Below, in pieces: positions 35,058 through 42,935 of a stretch of 64,000 nt of DNA. Each line of letters begins with the position of its first letter. Position 1 is the first letter of the stretch. Both the position numbers and the translations under genes were made by a program. Source of the DNA: an uncultured Bacteroidales bacterium (lineage in GTDB: Bacteria; Bacteroidota; Bacteroidia; Bacteroidales; P3); contig CAJUFX010000001.1 in NCBI GenBank assembly GCA_910586395.1, positions 446,733 through 510,732 of the forward strand. The letters are read 5' to 3'. The notes beneath the pieces were generated by a model, which was not told the origin of the DNA, did no database searches, and saw only the letters and a program-made list of their open reading frames with translations.

Positions 35058-36095
35058 ATGAAAAAATTTTTTTTAACCTCAGCCATTTTGAGTTTAAGTA
35101 TGTTGTTCACTCAGCCGCTTACAGCTCAAATCAAAGTACTTTCGAACGGTAACGTTGAAATAAGCAATAAGACGTCTTTCAAACTTTCAGGCAACCTACT
35201 TGAAATAAAAATGAATACCCCATCTTGGAGCACAAATAATGCCAATGTAAATGGAATTATAGGAGGTGGTGGAGACATTGATTTCAACAATGGGGAAATC
35301 GTTATACAGGGTGCCAAACATAAACTGAACCTCGGAAGTGCCTCCACCGAACTCAAAGAGGCCCATGCTAAGACGTTCTTTTCTTCTACAAATTTAAGTA
35401 TACATTCATCTTCCGACTTACGGTATAAAACCAATATCAAGGAACTGACACCATCAGCGGATAAAATCATGCGACTAAGGCCAGTCACATTTGATTATCG
35501 GGAAGAAAAGGATGGTCCGTGTACGACAGATCCCGAACGTATGAATCGAGTTGGTTTTATTGCCCAAGAATTAGTGGAGGTTATGCCACAAGCGGTACAC
35601 TATATTGAAAATATTGATTTGTATACCGTAGAATATGGCGTTTTGATACCATTCTTGGTAAAGACCGCTCAGGAACAACAGGAACAAATCGAAAACCAAC
35701 ACCATCTGATACAAGACCTGCAACTCCAGATTGGAGAACTGCAGGCCATCGTCGCCAACGAAAATGCCACCCCTGATGCAGTTTTCAACAGTGTCAGTCC
35801 TAAAGACACTCCGGCCGAGACGGTCACCGCCGAAACCAACCGCCTTTGGAGCAACGTCCCCAACCCGTTTAAGCAAGAGACGCGCATCCGCTACGCCCTG
35901 ACCGACGACGTACGGGATGCCCAACTCTGCATCTACGACCTCTCCGGCAAGCAGATCGCCTGCCACCGGTTGAATGACCGCGGCGAAAGTGAGTTCACGC
36001 TCCGCGCCGCGAGCCTCATGCCCGGTATCTACCTCTACAGCCTCATCGCCGACGGCAACGTGGTCGATACCCACCGCATGGTCGTGACCGAATAA
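35058..36095 (+). CDS. S74 intramolecular-chaperone protein with T9SS type A sorting domain
   Basis: This is a 345-residue exported protein (signal peptide ending LTAQ, residue 24). A short strand-rich stalk with LSNGNVEISN and a Gly-rich centre is followed by a peptidase S74 / intramolecular chaperone domain at about residues 115-205. S119 and K124 in SDLRYK match the self-cleavage dyad of phage tailspike chaperones, and GFIAQELVEVMPQAV is the usual second motif. A Gln-rich coiled coil (about 205-232) comes next. A sorting domain then starts near NVPNPFKQETRIRYAL and ends HRMVVTE. S74 domains normally assemble trimeric fibres and then cut themselves off; here cleavage before S119 would also remove the sorting domain. 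The combination is unusual. Confidence 0.88.
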   Translation: MKKFFLTSAILSLSMLFTQPLTAQIKVLSNGNVEISNKTSFKLSGNLLEIKMNTPSWSTNNANVNGIIGGGGDIDFNNGEIVIQGAKHKLNLGSASTELKEAHAKTFFSSTNLSIHSSSDLRYKTNIKELTPSADKIMRLRPVTFDYREEKDGPCTTDPERMNRVGFIAQELVEVMPQAVHYIENIDLYTVEYGVLIPFLVKTAQEQQEQIENQHHLIQDLQLQIGELQAIVANENATPDAVFNSVSPKDTPAETVTAETNRLWSNVPNPFKQETRIRYALTDDVRDAQLCIYDLSGKQIACHRLNDRGESEFTLRAASLMPGIYLYSLIADGNVVDTHRMVVTE

Positions 36096-36148
36096 CGGCG
36101 GGGAGCATGCGACAATGCGACATACAACATTATAGTTTAATCCGGCAC

Positions 36149-36188
36149 CCCGCCCGAAAACGGCGCAACCCAGCGGCTGACGGGCGGG
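36149..36188. repeat. GC-rich intergenic hairpin 3 of the island
   Basis: CCCGCCCG (36149-36156) pairs with CGGGCGGG (36181-36188), 53 bp after the S74 gene. It is the same stem family as 32008-32048. Confidence 0.75.
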
Positions 36189-36214
36189 AAACCGAGATCA
36201 AAAAGAAACATATC

Positions 36215-37750
36215 ATGAAAAGAATAACATACATAGCGGGATGTATCTGTCTGTTAATAAATTTCAGTTTGTCCAATACCATCCACGCACAGGAAATACA
36301 ATACGAAGAGCACAGTTTGCGGATCGTGGTCAAGCCGTCGGTGTCCGATAAAAATATCGCCCGCTGGCTTGACGCCGATTCGGTTCTGAATTCTTGGATT
36401 CAGGATATCCGGCAATCGTTTCCACACTCTCGGGACGAAATGTTGCAACGGGTGTATTACCTAAATTTCAGTTGTCCGCGGGAACAGATGGAAACACGCA
36501 TGGCCGATTTACCATGGATTGAGGAAATCATGCCGGTAGAAAAAACGAATAACGATATGTTATATACGCCTACGGACTGGTTTTGGAAAGTGACGAAAAC
36601 AACCGATCCGAAATATTTATGGCATTTAACCAAAATCGAGGCGGAAAGGGCCTGGGATATTACAAAGGGAAGCCCTGATATCAAGATAGCGGTTATAGAT
36701 AAAATTATAGATGCCGCACATCCCGATTTAGTCAACAAGATGGTTTACGACTATGATCCCTATGATCCGAATATAAAGATGAGACCTACTGATGGCTCTT
36801 CCCATGGCACGACTGTTGCGAGTTTCGTAGCGGCCAGCACGGACGACCCAGAGAGTTCTTCCGCCCAATTGGCGGCTATTGGGTTCAACTGCAGAATTGT
36901 GGGTTACAGAGTATCAAACGATTTTCTTGAGAAAATACATCACGCTGCATTTGTAGAAAACGTTTCAGTGATAGTTTCATGTGCAGACCAAGGGATAGCA
37001 GCAGAACCATCTAATGATAGAAAGAAAATAGAAGAAAAAACAGTCAAGGAAATATTGGATCATGGAACGATTATTGTGGTTCCTGCCGGAAATGGACCTG
37101 GTAATTTTCATAATAATAAAAAGGTGCCATTTTATCCTTTCCACCCAAGTTATGACAATCGGTTTATTATTGTTTCAAGCACGGATATCAATGATAATCA
37201 CACTTATTATAACGAAGAAAAGCAAAAAGACGGTACTCATTCTCATTTCAACGAAGTAACAGTATGCGCCCCAGGTTATTCGATGATGGGAGCAATGCTG
37301 ACAGGCACAAATAGCGATGGCTCTCCCATATGGCCATACTACGGAAGCTGTAGCGGGACCTCATTGGCAGCACCTATAGTCGCTGGATTATGTGGCCTGA
37401 TGAAATCCGTCTTCCCGCGTCTGACACCGAAAAAGGCCAAACAAATCCTGCAAGCCACTACCGACCCGATTAAAGACGCATATTTGTATCCGGGACAATT
37501 GGGTACAGGTAGAATCAACGCCTACAAGGCGGTATTGGCTGTCAAACAATATGCCGATACCTGTCAGGCGAATTATACGAATCAAGTGATTTCGGCCCAA
37601 ACTATAAACAGAAATATCTGCACGCTCCACATGGAAAATGCAACGGTTAAAAACAATGCTTCAGCCACGTTCAAAATCGATACGGAAGCCTATCTCGGCG
37701 CAGGCTTTTCGGTAGAGAAAGGCGCGGAGTTTGCTATATTTCCGGAATAA
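36215..37750 (+). CDS. Exported subtilisin-like serine protease (S8 family)
   Basis: This 511-residue protease has a signal peptide ending TIHAQ (residue 26), a propeptide-like region to about residue 145 and an S8 catalytic domain to about 445. The triad is intact: D162 (IAVIDKIIDAAHPDL), H197 (SSHGTTVAS) and S383 (SGTSLAAPIVAG), with oxyanion N293 in VVPAGNGPG. The usual DTG is changed to DKI, but the Asp is kept. The C-terminal ~60 residues (YLGAGFSVEKGAEFAIF) resemble the small coat-hanger stack repeats of Bacteroidota exported proteins rather than a T9SS sorting domain. The start at 36215 follows an A-rich leader. The middle of the gene is AT-rich. It lies in the same island as the inactive papain-fold protein. 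Confidence 0.92.
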   Translation: MKRITYIAGCICLLINFSLSNTIHAQEIQYEEHSLRIVVKPSVSDKNIARWLDADSVLNSWIQDIRQSFPHSRDEMLQRVYYLNFSCPREQMETRMADLPWIEEIMPVEKTNNDMLYTPTDWFWKVTKTTDPKYLWHLTKIEAERAWDITKGSPDIKIAVIDKIIDAAHPDLVNKMVYDYDPYDPNIKMRPTDGSSHGTTVASFVAASTDDPESSSAQLAAIGFNCRIVGYRVSNDFLEKIHHAAFVENVSVIVSCADQGIAAEPSNDRKKIEEKTVKEILDHGTIIVVPAGNGPGNFHNNKKVPFYPFHPSYDNRFIIVSSTDINDNHTYYNEEKQKDGTHSHFNEVTVCAPGYSMMGAMLTGTNSDGSPIWPYYGSCSGTSLAAPIVAGLCGLMKSVFPRLTPKKAKQILQATTDPIKDAYLYPGQLGTGRINAYKAVLAVKQYADTCQANYTNQVISAQTINRNICTLHMENATVKNNASATFKIDTEAYLGAGFSVEKGAEFAIFPE

Positions 37751-37769
37751 ACACGAAAGGAGTTAAACC

Positions 37770-38786
37770 ATGAAAAAGTCAATATATCTATGCGCAATCA
37801 TCCTGCTGCTGGGTCATATAAATCAGGCGCAGGAAAGGCCGTCGTCCCCATGGTTTCCGGAGGGTGCGGAATGGTATTACGGCTCATTTCCAATTGAGTC
37901 GCCGGGGGGAACGGATTGCATCCATATGACGGTGACCAAGGATACGTTATTGGCGGACCGGCTGTGCAGGCAACTCAAACTGGAGGCATGCGACGGTGCG
38001 TATGAAACGCTTTACGAATACGTCTATCCATGTGGAGATAGTCTATTTTACTACAATTATGCGGCGCAGGATTTTTTCTTGCTGATGGATATGTCGGCCA
38101 AGAAGGGGGATACGATATGGGTGCACGATACAGGCTTCATTCCCAATCCCGGTTTTGACCCTTATCAACGGTGGAATGACCATTATAGTACCCCCGATGA
38201 AATTCGTAAACAATATTGCTTCTTGGCTTACAAAATAATAGGAACCGATACGGTAGTGATAGGAGGAAAGTCACTCAGACGCCAACGGGCTGAGCCGATT
38301 TATAGTTTGAAAGACGAATGGAGAACATATTGGGTTTTCCCAAGTTCGAATCAAGATGACGATATTGTAGAAAACATAGGCTCTTTGGGAGGATTTTGGG
38401 GCGTAAGCGACATGATCAGCCTTGAGAGGGGACCACTGCAATTGCGTTGTTTCTTCGCCGAGGGCAAGACCTATCTGACGGACGGCAAATGCGACAACGC
38501 GGCGGTGGAGACATCCTTGGAAAATCCGGCGGCCTTTTGGCGGCTGTCCCCGCAGCCGGCCACTGAGAGCGTGCGGGCGGTCTGCGAGGCCTCGGCGGTC
38601 GGGGCTTGGCGCGACGGCCGCTGGCGGCTTGTCGATGCGGCCGGCAAAGCCTTGCAGGGCGGCGTGTTTACAGACGGATGCTTTGAAATCAGTTTATCCG
38701 ACCACCCCGCCGGCCTCTACTTCGTCGAAATCACGGCCGCCAACGGCACGGCCTGCCGCCTGAAATGCCTCAAAACAACCCGCTGA
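37770..38786 (+). CDS. T9SS cargo protein, short family, copy 1
   Basis: This is a 338-residue exported protein with signal MKKSIYLCAIILLLGHINQAQ. Mature segments include WFPEGAEWYYGSFPIESPGG, VYPCGDSLFYYNY, GDTIWVHDTG and GSLGGFWGVSDMISLERG. Six or more cysteines are spread through the chain. The sorting domain begins at FWRLSPQPATESV and ends LKTTR. No enzymatic motif is seen. From codon 33 to near the end it is identical to the 39496 product, while the signal peptides differ. A canonical AGGAG site lies 14 bp before the ATG, which is uncommon in Bacteroidota. The function is unknown. Confidence 0.82.
   Translation: MKKSIYLCAIILLLGHINQAQERPSSPWFPEGAEWYYGSFPIESPGGTDCIHMTVTKDTLLADRLCRQLKLEACDGAYETLYEYVYPCGDSLFYYNYAAQDFFLLMDMSAKKGDTIWVHDTGFIPNPGFDPYQRWNDHYSTPDEIRKQYCFLAYKIIGTDTVVIGGKSLRRQRAEPIYSLKDEWRTYWVFPSSNQDDDIVENIGSLGGFWGVSDMISLERGPLQLRCFFAEGKTYLTDGKCDNAAVETSLENPAAFWRLSPQPATESVRAVCEASAVGAWRDGRWRLVDAAGKALQGGVFTDGCFEISLSDHPAGLYFVEITAANGTACRLKCLKTTR
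37866..38671 (+). repeat. 806-bp identical block, copy 1
   Basis: Bases 37866-38671 read the same as 39592-40397 at an offset of 1726. Identity begins inside the codon region after the signal peptide and stops within the sorting domain, where isolated differences start. Confidence 0.9.
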
Positions 38787-38797
38787 AACCACGGCCT

Positions 38798-38834
38798 CCC
38801 GTCCGGCAGCCACAACCCCGCGCCGCCGGACGGG
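38798..38834. repeat. GC-rich intergenic hairpin 4 of the island
   Basis: CCCGTCCGGC (38798-38807) pairs with GCCGGACGGG (38825-38834) right after the 37770-38786 gene. It shares its stem with hairpin 1. Partial copies of CCCGTCCGG without the second arm occur near 34458 and 40565. Confidence 0.75.
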
Positions 38835-38865
38835 AAAATCCAATTAACACTAAAGGAGTCAGACC

Positions 38866-39450
38866 ATGAAAAAACATCGTTCATTATTGACCATTGCCAT
38901 TGGATTAATGGTCATACTGACAAGTTGTAAAAACAAAACAGAGTACTGTCCGGCTTATCCACAGGATGATACAGATTATCTTCCCGTAGATTTCGTCGGG
39001 CAGACCTTGCGTTATGTCTTTGATGGCGATACGATGAAATTCAATGTTATGCCGCCGGAATTTTCAGAAAAATACGAAAATAATTTGGCTTTGGAAGAAG
39101 TCTGTACTTCTCACGCATGGCAAAGATTGGAATCGAATAGCAATGACAGGATTTTGAGGTACACCATGTCTTATCATAGTGCTTATCATTCATGGTCTAT
39201 GGATTTTTATGATAACGAAATATGGGTGATTGCAGCAATAATTTATGATATTTATGACGAAATTGGAGATCGGAGGACGGAAATATTACCACAATGGACT
39301 TCACCGACAGGGACAATATACATGGATATACAGAAGTCAATCCAAAATAAAAGAGATGCAGAAGCCGATACATTGTACCTATCCCGTCAACATGGTTTAG
39401 TGCTTTGGTTTAGTCCAAGCGATGGGCACTCGTTCACACTGTTGCCATAA
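38866..39450 (+). CDS. Exported lipoprotein, function unknown
   Basis: This is a 194-residue protein with a lipoprotein signal (MVILTSCKNKTEY; Cys21). The mature region has no recognised domain. It contains repeated Tyr/Trp-rich strands (TMSYHSAYHSWSMDFYDNEI) and a Gly/Ser-poor, acidic N-terminal half. The gene is visibly AT-rich and sits between the two identical cargo genes, so it may have been retained when the flanking genes exchanged sequence. The start is set by an AGGAG site. It could be a partner or inhibitor of a neighbouring cargo protein, but nothing in the sequence shows this. Confidence 0.75.
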   Translation: MKKHRSLLTIAIGLMVILTSCKNKTEYCPAYPQDDTDYLPVDFVGQTLRYVFDGDTMKFNVMPPEFSEKYENNLALEEVCTSHAWQRLESNSNDRILRYTMSYHSAYHSWSMDFYDNEIWVIAAIIYDIYDEIGDRRTEILPQWTSPTGTIYMDIQKSIQNKRDAEADTLYLSRQHGLVLWFSPSDGHSFTLLP

Positions 39451-39495
39451 ATTTTTACCGCTTCTCGTCCAAACCAACACGAAAGGAGTTAGACA

Positions 39496-40512
39496 ATGAA
39501 AAAGTTTTTATATCTCTTGTTGCCCTTCCTATTGCTGGGTCATGCAAGTCAGGCGCAGGAAACGCGCCCGTCTCCGTGGTTTCCGGAGGGCGCGGAATGG
39601 TATTACGGCTCATTTCCAATTGAGTCGCCGGGGGGAACGGATTGCATCCATATGACGGTGACCAAGGATACGTTATTGGCGGACCGGCTGTGCAGGCAAC
39701 TCAAACTGGAGGCATGCGACGGTGCGTATGAAACGCTTTACGAATACGTCTATCCATGTGGAGATAGTCTATTTTACTACAATTATGCGGCGCAGGATTT
39801 TTTCTTGCTGATGGATATGTCGGCCAAGAAGGGGGATACGATATGGGTGCACGATACAGGCTTCATTCCCAATCCCGGTTTTGACCCTTATCAACGGTGG
39901 AATGACCATTATAGTACCCCCGATGAAATTCGTAAACAATATTGCTTCTTGGCTTACAAAATAATAGGAACCGATACGGTAGTGATAGGAGGAAAGTCAC
40001 TCAGACGCCAACGGGCTGAGCCGATTTATAGTTTGAAAGACGAATGGAGAACATATTGGGTTTTCCCAAGTTCGAATCAAGATGACGATATTGTAGAAAA
40101 CATAGGCTCTTTGGGAGGATTTTGGGGCGTAAGCGACATGATCAGCCTTGAGAGGGGACCACTGCAATTGCGTTGTTTCTTCGCCGAGGGCAAGACCTAT
40201 CTGACGGACGGCAAATGCGACAACGCGGCGGTGGAGACATCCTTGGAAAATCCGGCGGCCTTTTGGCGGCTGTCCCCGCAGCCGGCCACTGAGAGCGTGC
40301 GGGCGGTCTGCGAGGCCTCGGCGGTCGGGGCTTGGCGCGACGGCCGCTGGCGGCTTGTCGATGCGGCCGGCAAAGCCTTGCAGGGCGGCGTGTTTACGGA
40401 CGGATGCTTTGAAATCAGTTTGTCCGACCACCCCGCCGGCCTCTACTTCGTCGAAATCACGGCCGCCAACGGTTCGACCTGCCGCCTGAAATGCCTCAAA
40501 GCGACCCGCTGA
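39496..40512 (+). CDS. T9SS cargo protein, short family, copy 2
   Basis: This is a 338-residue exported protein. The signal peptide (MKKFLYLLLPFLLLGHASQ) differs from copy 1, but the mature chain is identical up to the last few residues (STCRLKCLKATR against TACRLKCLKTTR). The sorting domain and its 3' flank also match those of the 33470-34405 gene more closely (LKATR and the following 90 bp). The gene is therefore a mosaic: its own start, a body shared with 37770 and a tail shared with 33470. An AGGAG site precedes the ATG. No function can be assigned. Confidence 0.82.
   Translation: MKKFLYLLLPFLLLGHASQAQETRPSPWFPEGAEWYYGSFPIESPGGTDCIHMTVTKDTLLADRLCRQLKLEACDGAYETLYEYVYPCGDSLFYYNYAAQDFFLLMDMSAKKGDTIWVHDTGFIPNPGFDPYQRWNDHYSTPDEIRKQYCFLAYKIIGTDTVVIGGKSLRRQRAEPIYSLKDEWRTYWVFPSSNQDDDIVENIGSLGGFWGVSDMISLERGPLQLRCFFAEGKTYLTDGKCDNAAVETSLENPAAFWRLSPQPATESVRAVCEASAVGAWRDGRWRLVDAAGKALQGGVFTDGCFEISLSDHPAGLYFVEITAANGSTCRLKCLKATR
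39592..40397 (+). repeat. 806-bp identical block, copy 2
   Basis: This is the second copy of the 37866-38671 block. The lack of even silent differences points to very recent conversion or duplication. Confidence 0.9.
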
Positions 40513-40561
40513 AACCAAAACACGCCAAATACGAGCGTTGCAAAAACACGCTAAAACTATG

Positions 40562-40686
40562 TCTCCCGTCCGGCCACACCACAATCGCCACTTCATGCCG
40601 CCACGCGACACGCCATGCCGCATCCATAAGACACCGCCCGACTCCATGCGCGACGACATACGCGACTGCACGCGCGACGCCGGCGG
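40562..40686. repeat. Truncated noncoding repeat unit C
   Basis: Only the GC-rich left arm of units A and B is present. It stops at GCCGGCG, just where the A/T-rich promoter core should begin, and is followed by GGACATTTGAATT, the word found beyond the right end of unit B. This looks like an internal deletion that removed the promoters and leader. Confidence 0.8.
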
Positions 40687-40700
40687 GTAGGACATTTGAA

Positions 40701-40731
40701 TTGGCGAGACCGAAAAAAAGTCGTAACTTCG
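40701..40731 (+). promoter_or_regulatory. Promoter of the fructose-bisphosphate aldolase gene
   Basis: TTG (40701-40703), 20 bases, then TAACTTCG (40724-40731), one mismatch to TAnnTTTG. The start codon is 41 bp downstream. Confidence 0.7.
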
Positions 40732-40771
40732 CGGTTCGTGCCTGATAATTATTTACTTAAATTTCATAAAC

Positions 40772-41767
40772 ATGGTGGTCAATTATAAGGAATTAGGCCT
40801 CGTGAACACGCGGGACCTGTTCAAAAAAGCCATGGCCGGGAAATATGCCATTCCCGCCTTCAATTTCAACAACATGGAGCAGATGCAGGCCATCGTACAG
40901 GCTTGCGTGGAGACCCAGTCGCCCGTTATCCTCCAGATTTCGAAAGGCGCGCGCCAGTACGCCAACCAGACGCTGTTGCGCTATATGGCGCAGGGCGCGG
41001 TGGAATACGCCAAGGAACTGGGCGTGAACGTGCCCATCGTGCTGCACCTCGACCACGGCGACAGCTTCGAACTCTGCAAGAGCTGCATCGAATACGGCTT
41101 CTCGTCCGTCATGATCGACGGCTCGCACCTGCCTTATGAAGAGAACATCAAGCTGACCGCCAAGGTGGTGGAATACGCGCATCAATACGACGTGACGGTG
41201 GAGGGCGAACTCGGCGTTCTGGCCGGCGTGGAAGACGAAGTGAGCGCGGAACACCATACGTACACGCGTCCCGAAGAAGTGCAGGACTTTTTGCAACATA
41301 CGGGCGTGGATTCGCTCGCCATCTCGATCGGTACCTCGCACGGCGCCAACAAGTTCAAACCCGAACAGTGCCAGCGTAACGCCGACGGCGTGCTGATTCC
41401 GCCTCCCCTACGGTTCGACATTCTCGAAGCCATCGAGAAACTGATTCCGGGCTTCCCCATCGTGTTGCACGGCTCGTCGAGCGTGCCGCAAGACCTCGTG
41501 GCCATCATCAACAAGTACGGCGGCGCGATGAAAGACGCCATCGGCATTCCCGAAGAACAGTTGCGCCGCGCGGCCACGTCGGCGGTCTGCAAGATCAACA
41601 TCGACAGCGACGGCCGCATCGCCATGACGGCGGCGGTACGCGAGGTTCTGGCCAACAAGCCGGCCGAATTCGACCCGCGCAAGTACCTGGGTCCGGCGCG
41701 CGACGGCCTCAAACAGCTGTACATGCACAAGATCGTGAATGTGCTCGGGAGCGACCACAAGATATAA
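40772..41767 (+). CDS. fba: Class II fructose-bisphosphate aldolase
   Basis: This 331-residue Zn2+-dependent enzyme cleaves fructose 1,6-bisphosphate in glycolysis and forms it in gluconeogenesis. Visible motifs are PAFNFNNMEQMQAIVQAC, VLHLDHGDSFE (zinc His and catalytic Asp), VTVEGELGVLAGVEDE, SIGTSHGANKF and VLHGSSSVP with the other zinc His residues. The INIDSDGRIAMTAAVRE segment binds the phosphate side. The length fits the class IIA/IIB family common in Bacteroidota. A strong terminator follows. The high GC content and codon use are those of the core genome, marking the right edge of the accessory island. Confidence 0.96.
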   Translation: MVVNYKELGLVNTRDLFKKAMAGKYAIPAFNFNNMEQMQAIVQACVETQSPVILQISKGARQYANQTLLRYMAQGAVEYAKELGVNVPIVLHLDHGDSFELCKSCIEYGFSSVMIDGSHLPYEENIKLTAKVVEYAHQYDVTVEGELGVLAGVEDEVSAEHHTYTRPEEVQDFLQHTGVDSLAISIGTSHGANKFKPEQCQRNADGVLIPPPLRFDILEAIEKLIPGFPIVLHGSSSVPQDLVAIINKYGGAMKDAIGIPEEQLRRAATSAVCKINIDSDGRIAMTAAVREVLANKPAEFDPRKYLGPARDGLKQLYMHKIVNVLGSDHKI

Positions 41768-41771
41768 ACAG

Positions 41772-41974
41772 GTGCGTCATAAAGGCCAATCTGCTGCCTA
41801 CGCAAAAGGGGGTGTAATGATACACCCCCTTTTCTTTAGTTTCTTTGACTATGTATAAGACGTGTTAGAGAGGTCAAGATGCAAGGCATTGAGGGGGAGG
41901 GCGAAGGAGCGTGCTAACGTACGTGACTGAGCCCGAATCCCGATAATAACGCCGCAGATTGGCCTTTATCACAC
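41772..41974. repeat. Dispersed intergenic repeat, copy 2, with inverted ends (MITE-like)
   Basis: ATAAAGGCCAATCTGC at 41779-41794 is repeated inverted as GCAGATTGGCCTTTAT at 41954-41969. The interval between them contains the aldolase terminator and, at about 41862-41974, the reverse-oriented counterpart of the 25939-26055 repeat. The layout resembles a short nonautonomous element. No transposase ORF is present. Confidence 0.8.
41804..41833 (+). terminator. Terminator of the aldolase gene
   Basis: AAAAGGGGGTGTA (41804-41816) is perfectly complementary to TACACCCCCTTTT (41821-41833) around an ATGA loop and runs into a T-rich tail. It is a strong intrinsic terminator. Confidence 0.93.
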
Positions 41975-41979
41975 GTCGT

Positions 41980-42876
41980 CTAAATCCTTAACTTAAACCC
42001 GGCCAAGAGCGTGTCGGGTTTGAAATGCAGCACGCTGTACATCTCGCCGGCCATGCAGAACCCGCAACGGTCGCAGACGCCGGCCGTCATACCGGGGCAT
42101 TCCGACAGCAACGTGCCATCGACCATGATGAATTCCGAAATCCAGCAGGATTTCTTGAAATTCAAATCTTTCATACGTTTCAGACCCGAAACGGAATTCA
42201 TGATCGGATAGCCGGCCTTTTTGAGCGCGATGATCTCGTCAAGCAGGCGGACGCGCAAATCCCAATCGTCTATATACAGGTGTTCGGTGCCTTCGTAGGG
42301 CGTATGGAAGTTGAACGAAATCTGTTCGATGGCCGGATTCTGACGCGCGTAATCGGCCGCCGCCCTAATCTGCGTATAATTCAATTTATTGACCACCATA
42401 TTCACGCTCAGATGCGGATGTCCGCAAGCGGCGATGTTGCGTTCCAGTTTGGCGAAAGCCCCCTCGCCGCGGATTTCGTCGTGATAGGATCCCACACCGT
42501 CCATGCTGACCCAGATCGAATGCGCGTGCGAACCCGCGAACGGCAACTGGGCGTTGGTCGTGATCGTGGTCGTGAAGAAGCCTATTTCACGCGCCAAATC
42601 GCAGAGGTCATCCACGGTCTTGTCGCCGTCGCGCCACAGAAACGGCTCGCCCCCTTCAAAATCCACAAAGCGGGAACCGCGCCGGTAGGCGCCCCGCAGT
42701 TCGCTTTCCACCTGCGCATACGTCTTGCTGACCGGTTCCTTACGCGCATAGACGGCGCAATGCTTGCAACGCAGGTTGCAACGGTCGGACAAGAACAGCA
42801 CCGTCTGCAACGGCCGGTGGCCGCCCAACAGGCAGGAACGGAAGTACCACCACGGCAAATAAAACAAATGTCTCAT
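41980..42876 (-). CDS. Radical SAM protein with C-terminal cysteine cluster
   Basis: This is a 298-residue radical S-adenosylmethionine enzyme. The [4Fe-4S] motif CNLRCKHC (about residues 34-41) lies in FLSDRCNLRCKHCAVYARK. FEGGEPFLW is the GGE motif and SIWVSMDGVG is the following strand. A second cluster is suggested by four C-terminal cysteines in CPGMTAGVCDRCGFC, plus CWISEF, as in SPASM or twitch domains. The N-terminus (LFYLPWWYFRSCLLGG) is hydrophobic and may sit at the membrane. It follows menA by 59 bp on the same strand, suggesting an operon. The substrate is unknown, and no precursor peptide was found next to it. Confidence 0.88.
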   Translation of the reverse strand: MRHLFYLPWWYFRSCLLGGHRPLQTVLFLSDRCNLRCKHCAVYARKEPVSKTYAQVESELRGAYRRGSRFVDFEGGEPFLWRDGDKTVDDLCDLAREIGFFTTTITTNAQLPFAGSHAHSIWVSMDGVGSYHDEIRGEGAFAKLERNIAACGHPHLSVNMVVNKLNYTQIRAAADYARQNPAIEQISFNFHTPYEGTEHLYIDDWDLRVRLLDEIIALKKAGYPIMNSVSGLKRMKDLNFKKSCWISEFIMVDGTLLSECPGMTAGVCDRCGFCMAGEMYSVLHFKPDTLLAGFKLRI

Positions 42877-42935
42877 CTCTTACTCTTTATAAAAAAACGC
42901 CGGCCCTGTGCGAAGCATACACCCGCAGGCAGACA

